Source: Hyperoodon ampullatus (Eukaryota > Chordata > Mammalia > Artiodactyla > Ziphiidae). From it: a stretch of 64,000 bases of DNA. Location: contig CATKHW010000366.1 in NCBI GenBank assembly GCA_949752795.1, positions 124,001 to 188,000 of the forward strand. Direction: 5' to 3'. How positions within the stretch are numbered: position 1 is the first letter of the stretch; each line of letters begins with the position of its first letter. The position numbers and the translations under genes are program-made. Positions 52,169-62,599 of the stretch are shown here, in pieces. Under the pieces are notes generated by a model, which ran no database searches, had not been told where the DNA came from, and saw only the letters and a program-made list of their open reading frames with translations.

Positions 52169-53905
52169 GATTCCCTTACGGAGACATATCAATCCATAGG
52201 TTTTAAGATACTTACTAGTCAGATATATTCCTCTGCGGGAAATATGGGGTTTTGAGTCCCTTTCACTGAGGAAGGTGTAGGTCTTGTCTATTCCATAGTT
52301 GGTTTTTGGAACGGTACCTGTGCTTATATCAAACTCTGGTTTTATGCATCACCCCACCTCTCCTTCCCCCTTAAGCAGGCATAAGAGTGTTTTCTAAATG
52401 TGAGACACTGTTCTCTTTCATAACTCAGTTCAAGTGTAGCCATGTTTACAGGATCTTCATAAGTGATATCTTATGATAAGTTTCTTTTTCTCTGTGACTT
52501 ATTTCACTTAGAATCATCGTACCTGAATCTACCCATTTTGCTGCTACTGGTCTTATGACATTGATTTCATGGCTGAGGGATATTCCATCGTACGTAAGTA
52601 CCACAATTTTTTGAACCATTTTTATATTTCCTGGGATATTTAAGGTGTACCCAAGTTGAGGTCCTTGTAAGCAGTGCAGCCCTAAATTTTTGGGTGGCTC
52701 TGTCGTATTGATTTTCAGTTTTCCCAAGGAATATTCCCTAGACTGGAAGTGCCCTTGGCTCTGTAGCTCTGTTGTTTACTTGTTTTAGGGAACACAATGC
52801 ACTCCTCCAGAGAGGCAGTTGGCAATTTACATCCAGCCCATCAGCATAACAAGGCTCCCTGTTCTCCAGGGCCTGTCTTGCCTTTCTGGATTTTACACAT
52901 TTTCTGGATGTCCCTTTTGACCGGTGGGAAGTGATACTTCTTTGTAGTGCAGATTTGCATTGCCCGCTTGCTTGCTTGGCCAAAAAGGGCGTATGCGTTT
53001 CCTCCTGAATATATTCAGGAGAAAACACATACGCCCTTTTTGGCCAAGTGCATCATTGTCGAAGTTGGGCCCCTCTTCCTGTGCTTTAAAGGCGATTCCA
53101 ACGTACCTCTTGAAATCTGTTTCCTGCTATTCTGCCTCGCTTTCAAGTCCGCCTCGTTGCCTTCCCTCAACTGATTTTTGGACGATAGTTGTCCTTTATT
53201 TCTCGGCCAGTTTGTTAATTGCTGTGCCCCTGAGCTCCATTTTTCAACTCGTTTTGGTGAGCTGACCGCAAGTCCAAAATTTTGGTTCAGTACCTTTACT
53301 GGTTCCCGGGGTTGGCTGAGACTTGGGTTAATTCTTCTTCCTGCCGGGAAATTACAGTGATATTTGCCCGTCCAAATGCCTAACAGCTACTCTCTCATTG
53401 GTTCTCCCTCCTCCCTTTCATCCTCTGCCAAATTGGCAACCTGTGCGAAACAGGAGGTTAAAGGGGCTGTCTCTCCAAGTTGGGAGATTGATAGTAAAGC
53501 AGATGGAAAGTCAAACCGGAGCACCAGGAGAGGGACTATTCGTTGAGTTTTAGAAACCTTTCGTATTCACAGTGTGTCCGTTCTCTAGGTTTCCCGTACA
53601 TGTTATAACTGTAGTAATATTCCCTTCAACCTGGAGAGTTGGGAACCATGGAATGGGTGCCATGCATTATTGCTTTAAAGGGTCTGCATTTGCTCAGCAA
53701 ATCACACCAATCCTCTCAGTCCCAAGTGTGCAGCCTTATGCCACATCCAGCTTTCGTTGTAGATAGGGTCATTCCAGGTTTCATCAGAGACCCTGAAGGA
53801 ATTGTAAAGAATTTCCCAGTTTTTTTGTTTTGTTTTTGAAATTCCTTTTTATAGTGGGTTTGAGCTGATTCTCGCTGCCATGTTTATGCCAGTCTAGACA
53901 CACTT
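52169..53905 (+). repeat. Satellite monomer M18
   Basis: 1737 bp. Palindrome centre at 53011/53012 with one change in each arm (gttTCctcc; aaaACAcat). Its left half resembles M17 and its spacer resembles M12, as expected of a crossover product. Confidence 0.92.
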
Positions 53906-55643
53906 GATTCCCTTACGGAGACATATCAATCCATAGGTTTTAAGATTCTTACTAGTCAGATATATTCCTCTGCGGGAAATATGGGATTTTGAGTCCCTTT
54001 CACTGAGGAAGGTGTAGGTCTTGTCTATTCCATAGTTGGTTTTTGGAACGGTACCTGTGCTTATATCAAACTCTGGTTTTATGCATCACCCCACCTCTCC
54101 TTCCCCCTTAAGCAGGCATAAGAGTGTTTTCTAAATGTGAGACACTGTTCTCTTTCCTAACTCAGTTCAAGTGTAGCCATGTTTACAGGATCTTCATAAG
54201 TGAATATCTTATGATGTTTCTTTTTCTTTGTGACGTATTTCACTTAGAATCATCGTACCTGAATCTACCCATTTTGCTGCTACTGGTCTTATGACATTGA
54301 TTTCATGGCTGAGGGATATTCCATCGTACGTAAGTACCACAATTTTTTGAACCATTTTTATATTTCCTGGGATATTTAAGGTGTACCCAAGTTGAGGTCC
54401 TTGTAAGCATTGCAGCCCTAAATTTTGGGGTGTCTCTGTCTTATTGATTTTCAGTTTACCCAAGGTATATTCCCTAGACTGGAAGTGCCCTTGGCTCTGT
54501 AGCTCTGTTGTTTACTTGTTTTAGGGAACACAATGCACTCCTCCAGAGAGGCAGTTGGCAATTTACATCCCGCCCATCAGTATAACAAGGCTACCTGTTC
54601 TCCAGGGCCTGTCTTGCCTTTCTGGTTTTTACACATTTTGTGGAGGTCCCTTTTGACCGGTGGAAGTGATACTTCTTTGTAGTGCAGATTTGCATTGCCC
54701 GCTTGCTTGCTTGGCCAAAAAGGGCGTATGCGTTTTCTCCTGAATATATTCAGGAGAAAACGCATACGCCCTTTTTGGCCAAGTGCATCATTGTCGAAGT
54801 TGGGCCCATCTTCCTGTGCTTTAAAGGCGATTCCAACGTACCTCATGAAATCTGTTTCCTGCTATTCTGCCTCGCTTTCAAGTCCGCCTCGTTGCCTTCC
54901 CTCAACAGATTTTTGGACGATAGTTGTCCTTTATTACTCGGCCAGTTTGTGAATTGCTGTGCCCCTGAGCTCCATTTTTCAACTCGTTTTTGGTGAGCTG
55001 ACCGCAAGTCCAAAATTTTGGTTCAGGACCTATACTGGTTCCCGGTGGGTGGCTGAGACTTTGGTTAATTCTTCTTCCTGCCGGGAAGTTAGAGTGATAT
55101 GTGCCCGTCCAAATGCCTAACAGCTACTCTCTCATTGGTTCTCCCTCTTCCCTTTCATCCTCTGCCAAATTGGAAACCTGTGCGAACCAGGAGGTTAAAG
55201 GGGCTGTCTATCCAAGTTGGGAGATTGATAGTAAAGCAGATGGAAAGTCAAACCGGAGCACCAGGAGAGGGACTATTCGTTGAGTTTTAGAAACCTTTCA
55301 TATTCACAGTGTGTCCGTTCTCTAGGTTTCCCGTACATGTTATAACTGTAGTAATATTCCCTTCAACCTGGAAAGTTGGGAACCATGGAATGGGTGCCAT
55401 GCATTATTGCTTTAAAGGGTCTGCATTTGCTCACCAAATCGCACCAATCCTCTCAGTCCCAAGTGTCCAGCCTTATGCCACATCCAGCTGTCGTTGTAGA
55501 TAGGGTCATTCCAGGTTTCATCAGAGACCCTGAAGGAATTGTAAAGAATTTCCCAGTTTTTTTTGTTTTGTTTTTGAAATTCCTTTTTATAGTGGGTTTG
55601 AGCTGATTATCGCTGCCATGTTTATGCCAGTCGAGACACACTT
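53906..55643 (+). repeat. Satellite monomer M19
   Basis: 1738 bp. Perfect palindrome at 54710-54783. A small indel near 54204-54218 shortens the L1-derived minus frame, which in most other monomers has 93 codons. Confidence 0.93.
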
Positions 55644-57382
55644 GATTCCCTTACGGAGACATATCAATCCATAGGTTTTAAGATTCTTACTAGTCAGATA
55701 TATTCCTCTGCGGGAAATATGGGGTTTTGATTCCCTTTCACTGAGGAAGGTGTAGGTCTTGTCTATTCCATAGTTGGTTTTTGGAACGGTACCTGTGCTT
55801 ATATCAAACTCTGGTTTTATGCATCACCCCACCTCTCCTTCCCCCTTAAGCAGGCATAAGAGTGTTTTCTAAATGTGAGACACTGTTCTCTTTCCTAACT
55901 CAGTTCAAGTGTAGCCATGTTTACAGGATCTTCATAAGTGATATCTTATGATAAGTTTCTTTTTCTGTGTGACGTATTTCACTTAGAATCATCGTACCTG
56001 AATCTACCCATTTTGCTGCTACTGGTCTTATGACATTGATTTCATGGCTGAGGGATATTCCATCGTACGTAAGTACCACAATTTTTTGAACCATTTTTAT
56101 ATTTCCTGGGATATTTAAGGTGTACCCAAGTTGAGGTCCTTGTAAGCAGTGCAGCCCTAAATTTTGGGGTGGCTCTATCTTATTGATTTTCAGTTTTTCC
56201 AAGGTATATTCCCTAGACTGGAAGTGCCCTTGGCTCTGTAGCTCTCTTCTTTACTTGTTTTAGGGAACACAATGCACTCCTCCAGAGAGGCAGTTGGCAA
56301 TTTACATCCCGCCCATCAGCATAACAAGGCTCCCTGTTCTCCAGGGCCTGTCTTGCCTTTCTGATTTTTACACATTTTGTGGATGTCCCTTTTGACCGGT
56401 GGGAAGTGATACTTCTTTGTAGTGCAGATTTGCATTGCCCGCTTGCTTGCTTGGCCAAAAAGGGCGTATGCGTTTTCTCCTGAATATATTCAGGAGAAAA
56501 CGCATACACCCTTTTTGGCCAAGTGCATCATTGTGGAAGTTGTGCCCCTCTTCCTATGCTTTAAAGGCGATTCCAACGTACCTCTTGAAATCTGTTTCCT
56601 GCTATTCTGCCTCGTTTTCAAGTCCGCCTCGTTGCCTTCCCTCAACAGATTTTTGGACGATAGTTGTCCTTTAATACTCAGCCAGTTTGTGAATTGCTGT
56701 GCCCCTGAGCTCCATTTTTCAACTCGTTTTTGGTGAGCTGACCGCAAGTCCAAAATTTTGGTTCAGCACCTATACTGGTTCCTGGTGGGTGGCTGAGACT
56801 TTGGTTAATTCTTCTTCCTGCCGGGAAGTTAGAGTGATATGTGCCCGTCCTAATGCCTAACAGCTACTCTCTCATTGGTTCTCCCTCTTCCCTTTCATCC
56901 TCTGCTAAATTGGAAACCTGTGCAAACCAGGAGTTTAAAGGGGCTGTCTCTCCAAGTTGGGAAATTGATAGTAAAGCAGATGGAAAGTCAAACCGGAGCA
57001 CCAGGAGAGGGACTATTCGTTGAGTTTTAGAAACCTTTCGTATTCACAGTGTGTCCGTTCTCTAGGTTTCCCGTACATGTTATAACTGTAGTAATATTCC
57101 CTTCAACCTGGAGAGTTGGGAACCATGGAATGGGTGCCATGCATTATTGCTTTAAAGGGTCTGCATTTGCTCACCAAATCGCACCAATCCTCTCAGTCCC
57201 AAGTGTCCAGCCTTATGCCACATCCAGCTGTCGTTGTAGATAGGGTCATTCCAGGTTTCATCAGAGACCCTGAAGGAATTGTAAAGAATTTCCCAGTTTT
57301 TTTGTTTTGTTTTTGAAATTCCTTTTTATAGTGGGTTTGAGCTGATTCTCGCTGCCATGTTTATGCCAGTCTAGACACACTT
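55644..57382 (+). repeat. Satellite monomer M20
   Basis: 1739 bp. Palindrome at 56450-56523 with one right-arm mismatch (atacAccc). Confidence 0.93.
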
Positions 57383-59121
57383 GATTCCCTTACGGAGACA
57401 TATCAATCCATAGGTTTTAAGATTCTTACTAGTCAGATATATTCCTCTGCGGGAAATATGGGGTTTTGAGTCCCTTTCACTGAGGAAGGTGTAGGTCTTG
57501 TCTATTCCATAGTTGGTTTTTGGAACGGTACCTGTGCTTATATCAAACTCTGGTTTTATGCATCACCCCACCTCTCCTTCCCCCTTAAGCAGGTATAAGA
57601 GTGTTTTCTACATGTGAGACACTGTTCTCTTTCCTAACTCAGTTCAAGTGTAGCCATGTTTACAGGATCTTCATAAGTGATATCTTATGATAAGTTTCTT
57701 TTTCTCTGTGACTTATTTCACTTAGAATCATCGTATCTGAATCTACCCATTTTGCTGCTACTGGTCTTATGACATTGATTTCATGGCTGAGGGATATTCC
57801 ATCGTACGTAAGTACCACAATTTTTTGAACCATTTTTATATTTCCTGGGATATTTAAGGTGTACCCAAGTTGAGGTCCTTGTAAGCAGTGCAGCCCTAAA
57901 TTTTGGGGTGTCTCTGTCTTATTGATTTTCAGTTTTCCCAAGGTATATTCCCTAGACTGGAAGTGCCCTTGGCTCTGTAGCTCTGTTCTTTACTTGTTTT
58001 AGGGAACACAATGCACTCCTCCAGAGAGGCAGTTGGCAATTTACATCCCGCCCATCAGCATAACAAGGCTCCCTGTTCTCCAGGGCCTGTCTTGCCTTTC
58101 TGGTTTTTTCACATTTTGTGGATGTCCCTTTTGACCGGTGGGAAGTGATACTTCTTTGTAGTGCAGATTTGCATTGCCCGCTTGCTTGCTTGGCCAAAAA
58201 GGGCGTATGTGTTTTCTCCTGAATATATTCAGGAGAAAACGCATACGCCCTTTTTGGCCAAGTGCATCATTGTCGAAGTTGGGCCCCTCTTCCTGTGCTT
58301 TAAAGGCGATTCCAACGTACCTCTTGAAATCTGTTTCCTGCTATTCTGCCTCGCTTTCAAGTCCGCCTCGTTGCCTTCCCTCAATAGATTTTTGGACGAT
58401 AGTTGTCCTTTATTACTCGGCCAGTTTGTGAATTGCTGTGCCCCTGAGCTCCATTTTTCAACTCGTTTTTGGTGAGCTGACCGCAAGTCCAAAATTTTGG
58501 TTCAGGACCTATACTGGTTCCCGGTGGGTGGCTGAGACTTTGGTTAATTCTTCTTCCTGCCTGGAAGTTAGAGTGATATGTGCCCGTCCAAATGCCTAAG
58601 AGCTACTCTCTCATTGGTTCTCCCTCTTCCCTTTCATCCTCTGCCAAATTGGAAACCTGTGCGAACCAGGAGGTTAAAGGGGCTGTCTATCCAATTTGGG
58701 AGATTGATAGTAAAGCAGATGGAAAGTCAAACCGGAGCACCAGGAGAGGGGCTATTCGTTGAGTTTTAGAAACCTTTCGTATTCACAGTGTGTCCGTTCT
58801 CTAGGTTTCCCGTACATGTTATAACTGTAGTAATATTCCCTTCAACCTGGAGAGTTGGGAACCATGGAATGGGTGCCATGCATTATTGCTTTAAAGGGTC
58901 TGCATTTGCTCACCAAATCGCACCAATCCTCTCAGTCCCAAGTGTCCAGCCTTATGCCACATCCAGCTCTCGTTGTAGATAGGGTCATTCCAGGTTTCAT
59001 CAGAGACCCTGAAGGAATTGTAAAGAATTTCCCAGTTTTTTTGTTTTGTTTTTGAAATTCCTTTTTATAGTGGGTTTGAGCTGATTCTCGCTGCCATGTT
59101 TATGCCAGTCTAGACACACTT
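57383..59121 (+). repeat. Satellite monomer M21
   Basis: 1739 bp. Palindrome at 58189-58262 with one left-arm mismatch (gtatgTgtttt). Confidence 0.93.
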
Positions 59122-59964
59122 GATTCCCTTACGGAGACATATCAATCCATAGGTTTTAAGATTCTTACTAGTCAGATATATTCCTCTGCGGGAAATATGG
59201 GGTTTTGATTCCCTTTCACTGAGGAAGGTGTAGGTCTTGTCTATTCCATAGTTGGTTTTTGGAACGGTACCTGTGCTTATATCAAACTCTGGTTTTATGC
59301 ATCACCCCACCTCTCCTTCCCCCTTAAGCAGGCATAAGAGTGTTTTCTAAATGTGAGACACTGTTCTCTTTCCTAACTCAGTTCAAGTGTAGCCATGTTT
59401 ACAGGATCTTCATACGTGATATCTTATGATAAGTTTCTTTTTCTCTGTGTCTTATTTCACTTAGAATCATTGTACCTGAATCTACCCATTTTGCTGCTAC
59501 TGGTCTTATGACATTGATTTCATGGCTGAGGGATATTCCATCGTACGTAAGTACCACAATTTTTTGAACCATTTTTATATTTCCTGGGATATTTAAGGTG
59601 TACCCAAGTTGAGGTCCTTGTAAGCAGTGCAGCCCTAAATTTTGGGGTGGCTCTGTCTTATTGATTTTCAGTTTTTCCAAGGTATATTCCCTAGACTGGA
59701 AGTGCCCTTGGCTCTGTAGCTTTGTTGTTTACTTGTTTTAGGGAACACAATGCACTCCTCCATAGAGGCAGTTGGCAATTTACATCCCGACCATCAGCAT
59801 TAGAAGGCTCCCTGTTCTACAGGGCCTGTCTTGCCTTTCTGGTTTTTACACATTTTGTGGATGTCCCTTTTGACCGGTGGGAAATGATACTTCTTTGTAG
59901 TGCAGATTTGCATTGCCCACTTGCTTGCTTGGCCAAAAAGGGCGTATGCGTTTTCTCCTGAATA
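59036..59964 (-). mobile_element. L1-derived half of the satellite (shown in the reference monomer)
   Basis: Starts at a T-rich tract (59036-59053), the antisense relic of an L1 poly(A) tail. It then follows the L1 3'UTR and ORF2 C-terminus antisense: the GGCTGAGGGATATTCCATCG box matches the L1 GGCTGAGTAATATTCCAT box, and the minus frame at 59399-59680 shares the ATWMDLExxILSEVSQ-type end of ORF2. The GACCGGTGGGAAGTGATACT box near 59873 matches L1 GACCGGTGTGAGGTGATACC. Homology reaches at least GATTTGCATT just before the palindrome and probably into its left arm. Confidence 0.85.
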
Positions 59965-60001
59965 TATTCAGGAGAAAACGCATACGCCCTTTTTGGCCAA
60001 G
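59928..60001. repeat. 74 bp perfect palindrome (reference monomer)
   Basis: Inverted repeat with no loop: begins CTTGGCCAAAAAGGGCG, centre AATATATT, ends CGCCCTTTTTGGCCAAG, every base of the left arm pairing with the right. It sits at the junction of the L1-derived half and the spacer. One such palindrome occurs in each complete monomer; perfect ones are also at 39069-39142, 40810-40883, 54710-54783 and 63406-63479. Confidence 0.97.
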
Positions 60002-60774
60002 TGCATCATTGTCGAAGATGTGCCCCTCTTCCTGTGCTTTAAAGGCGATTCCAACGTACCTCTTGAAATCTGTTTCCTGCTATTCTGCCTCGATTTCAAG
60101 TCCGCCTCGTTGCCTTCCCTCAACAGATTTTTGGACGATAGTTGTCCTTTATTACTCGGCCAGTTTGTGAATTGCTGTGCCCCTGAGCTCCATTTTTCAA
60201 CTCGTTTTTGGTGAGCTGACTGCAAGTCCAAAATTTTGGTTCAGGACCTATACTGGTTCCCGGTGGGTGGCTGAGACTTTGGTTAATTCTTCTTCCTGCC
60301 GGGAAGTTAGAGTGATATGTGCCCGTCCAAATGCCTAACAGCTACTCTCTCATTGGTTCTCCCTCTTCCCTTTCATCCTCTGCCAAATTGGAAACCTGTG
60401 CGAACCAGGAGGTTAAAGGGGCTGTCTCTCCAAGTTGGGAGATTGATAGTAAAGCAGATGGAAAGTCAAACCGGATCACCAGGAGAGGGACTATTCGTTG
60501 AGTTTTAGAAACCTTTCGTATTCACAGTGTGTCCGTTCTCTAGGTTTCCCGTACATGTTATAACTGTAGTAATATTCCCTTCAACCTGGAGAGTTGGGAA
60601 CCATGGAATGGGTGCCATGCATTATTGCTTTAAAGGGTCTGCATTTGCTCACCAAATCGCACCAATCCTCTCAGTCCCAAGTGTCCAGCCTTATGCCACA
60701 TCCAGCTGTCGTTGTAGATAGGGTCATTCCAGGTTTCATCAGAGACCCTGAAGGAATTGTAAAGAATTTCCCAG
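60002..60774 (+). repeat. Spacer half of the satellite (reference monomer)
   Basis: About 770 bp between the palindrome and the next antisense poly(A) relic. No match to L1 is evident to me. Its central part is related to the blocks at 30716-31043 and 33440-33769. Short frames on the plus strand (for example 60317-60508) are kept in most monomers but resemble no protein family. Confidence 0.8.
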
Positions 60775-60860
60775 TTTTTTTGTTTTGTTTTTGAAATTCC
60801 TTTTTATAGTGGGTTTGAGCTGATTCTCGCTGCCATGTTTATGCCAGTCTAGACACACTT

Positions 60861-62599
60861 GATTCCCTTACGGAGACATATCAATCCATAGGTTTTAAGA
60901 TTCTTACTAGTCAGATAAATTCCTCTGCGGGAAATATGGGGTTTTGATTCCCTTTCACTGAGGAAGGTGTAGGTCTTGTCTATTCCATAGTTGGTTTTTG
61001 GAACGGTACCTGTGCTTATATCCAACTCTGGTTTTATGCATCACCCCACCTCTCCTTCCCCCTTAAGCAGGCATAAGAGTGTTTTCTACATGTGAGACAC
61101 TGTTCTCTTTCCTAAATCAGTTCAAGTGTAGCCATGTTTACAGGATCTTCATAAGTGATATCTTATGAAAAGTTTCTTTTTCTCTGTGACTTATTTCACT
61201 TAGAATCATCGTACCTGAATCTACCCATTTTGCTGCTACTGGTCTTATGACATTGATTTCATGGCTGAGGGATATTCCATCGTACGTAAGTACCACAATT
61301 TTTTGAACCATTTTTATATTTCCTGGGATATTTAAGGTGTACCCAAGTTGAGGTCCTTGTAAGCAGTGCAGCCCTAAATTTTGGGGTGGCTCTGTCTTAT
61401 TGATTTTCAGTTTTCCCAAGGTTTATTCCCTAGACTGGAAGTGCCCTTGGCTCTGTAGCTCTGTTCTTTACTTGTTTTAGGGAACACAATGCACTCCTCC
61501 AGAGAGGCAGTTGGCAATTTACATCCCGCCCATCAGCATAACAAGGCTCCCTGTTCTCCAGGGCCTGTCTTGCCTTTCTGGTTTTTACACATTTTGTGGA
61601 TGTCCCTTTTGACCGGTGGGAAGTGATACTTCTTTGTAGTGCAGATTTGCATTGCCCGCTTGCTTGCTTGGCCAAAAAGGGCGTATGCGTTTTCTCCTGA
61701 ATATATTCAGGAGAAAACGCATATGCCCTTTTTGGCCAAGTGCATCATTGTGGAAGTTGTCCCCCTCTTCCTGTGCTTTAAAGGTGATTCCAACGTACCT
61801 CTTGAAATCTGTTTCCTGCTATTCTGCCTCGCTTTCAAGTCCGCCTCGTTGCCTTCCCTCAACAGATTTTTGGACGATAGTTGTCCTTTATTACTCAGCC
61901 AGTTTGTGAATTGCTGTGCCCCTGAGCTCCATTTTTCTACTCGTTTTTGGTGAGCTGACCGCAAGTCCAAAATTTTGGTTCAGGACCTATACTGGTTCCT
62001 GGTGGGTGGCTGAGACTTTGGTTAATTCTTCTTCCTGCCGGGAAGTTAGAGTGATATGTGCCCGTCCAAATGCCTAACAGCTACTCTCTCATTGGTTCTC
62101 CCTCTTCCCTTTCATCCTCTGCCAAATTGGAAACCTGTGCGAACCAGGAGGTTAAAGGGGCTGTCTCTCCAAGTTGGGAGATTGATAGTAAATCAGATGG
62201 AAAGTCAAACCGGAGCACCAGGAGAGGGACTATTCGTTGAGTTTTAGAAACCTTTCGTATTCACAGTGTGTCTGTTCTCTAGGTTTCCCGTACATGTTAT
62301 AAATGTAGTAATATTCCCTTCAACCTGGAGAGTTGGGAACCATGGAATGGGTGCCATGCATTATTGCTTTAAACGGTCTGCATTTGCTCACCAAATCTCA
62401 CCAATCCTCTCAGTCCCAAGTGTCCAGCCTTATGCCACATCCAGCTCTCGTTGTAGATAGGGTCATTCCAGGTTTCATCAGAGACCCTGAAGGAATTGTA
62501 AAGAATTTCCCAGTTTTTTTGTTTTGTTTTTGAAATTCCTTTTTATAGTGGGTTTGAGCTGATTCTCGCTGCCATGTTTATGCCAGTCTAGACACACTT
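60861..62599 (+). repeat. Satellite monomer M23
   Basis: 1739 bp. Palindrome at 61667-61740 with one right-arm mismatch (catATGccc). Confidence 0.93.

Larger units (their letters stand above)
59122..60860 (+). repeat. Satellite monomer M22 (reference monomer)
   Basis: 1739 bp, close to the array consensus. Perfect palindrome at 59928-60001. Used here to mark the L1-derived half and the spacer half. Confidence 0.95.

Noticed and set aside
59928..60001. Palindrome as a transcription terminator, tRNA or known RNA gene
   Set aside because: There is no loop, no pol III boxes and no bacterial context; the arm ends do not form a known RNA fold.
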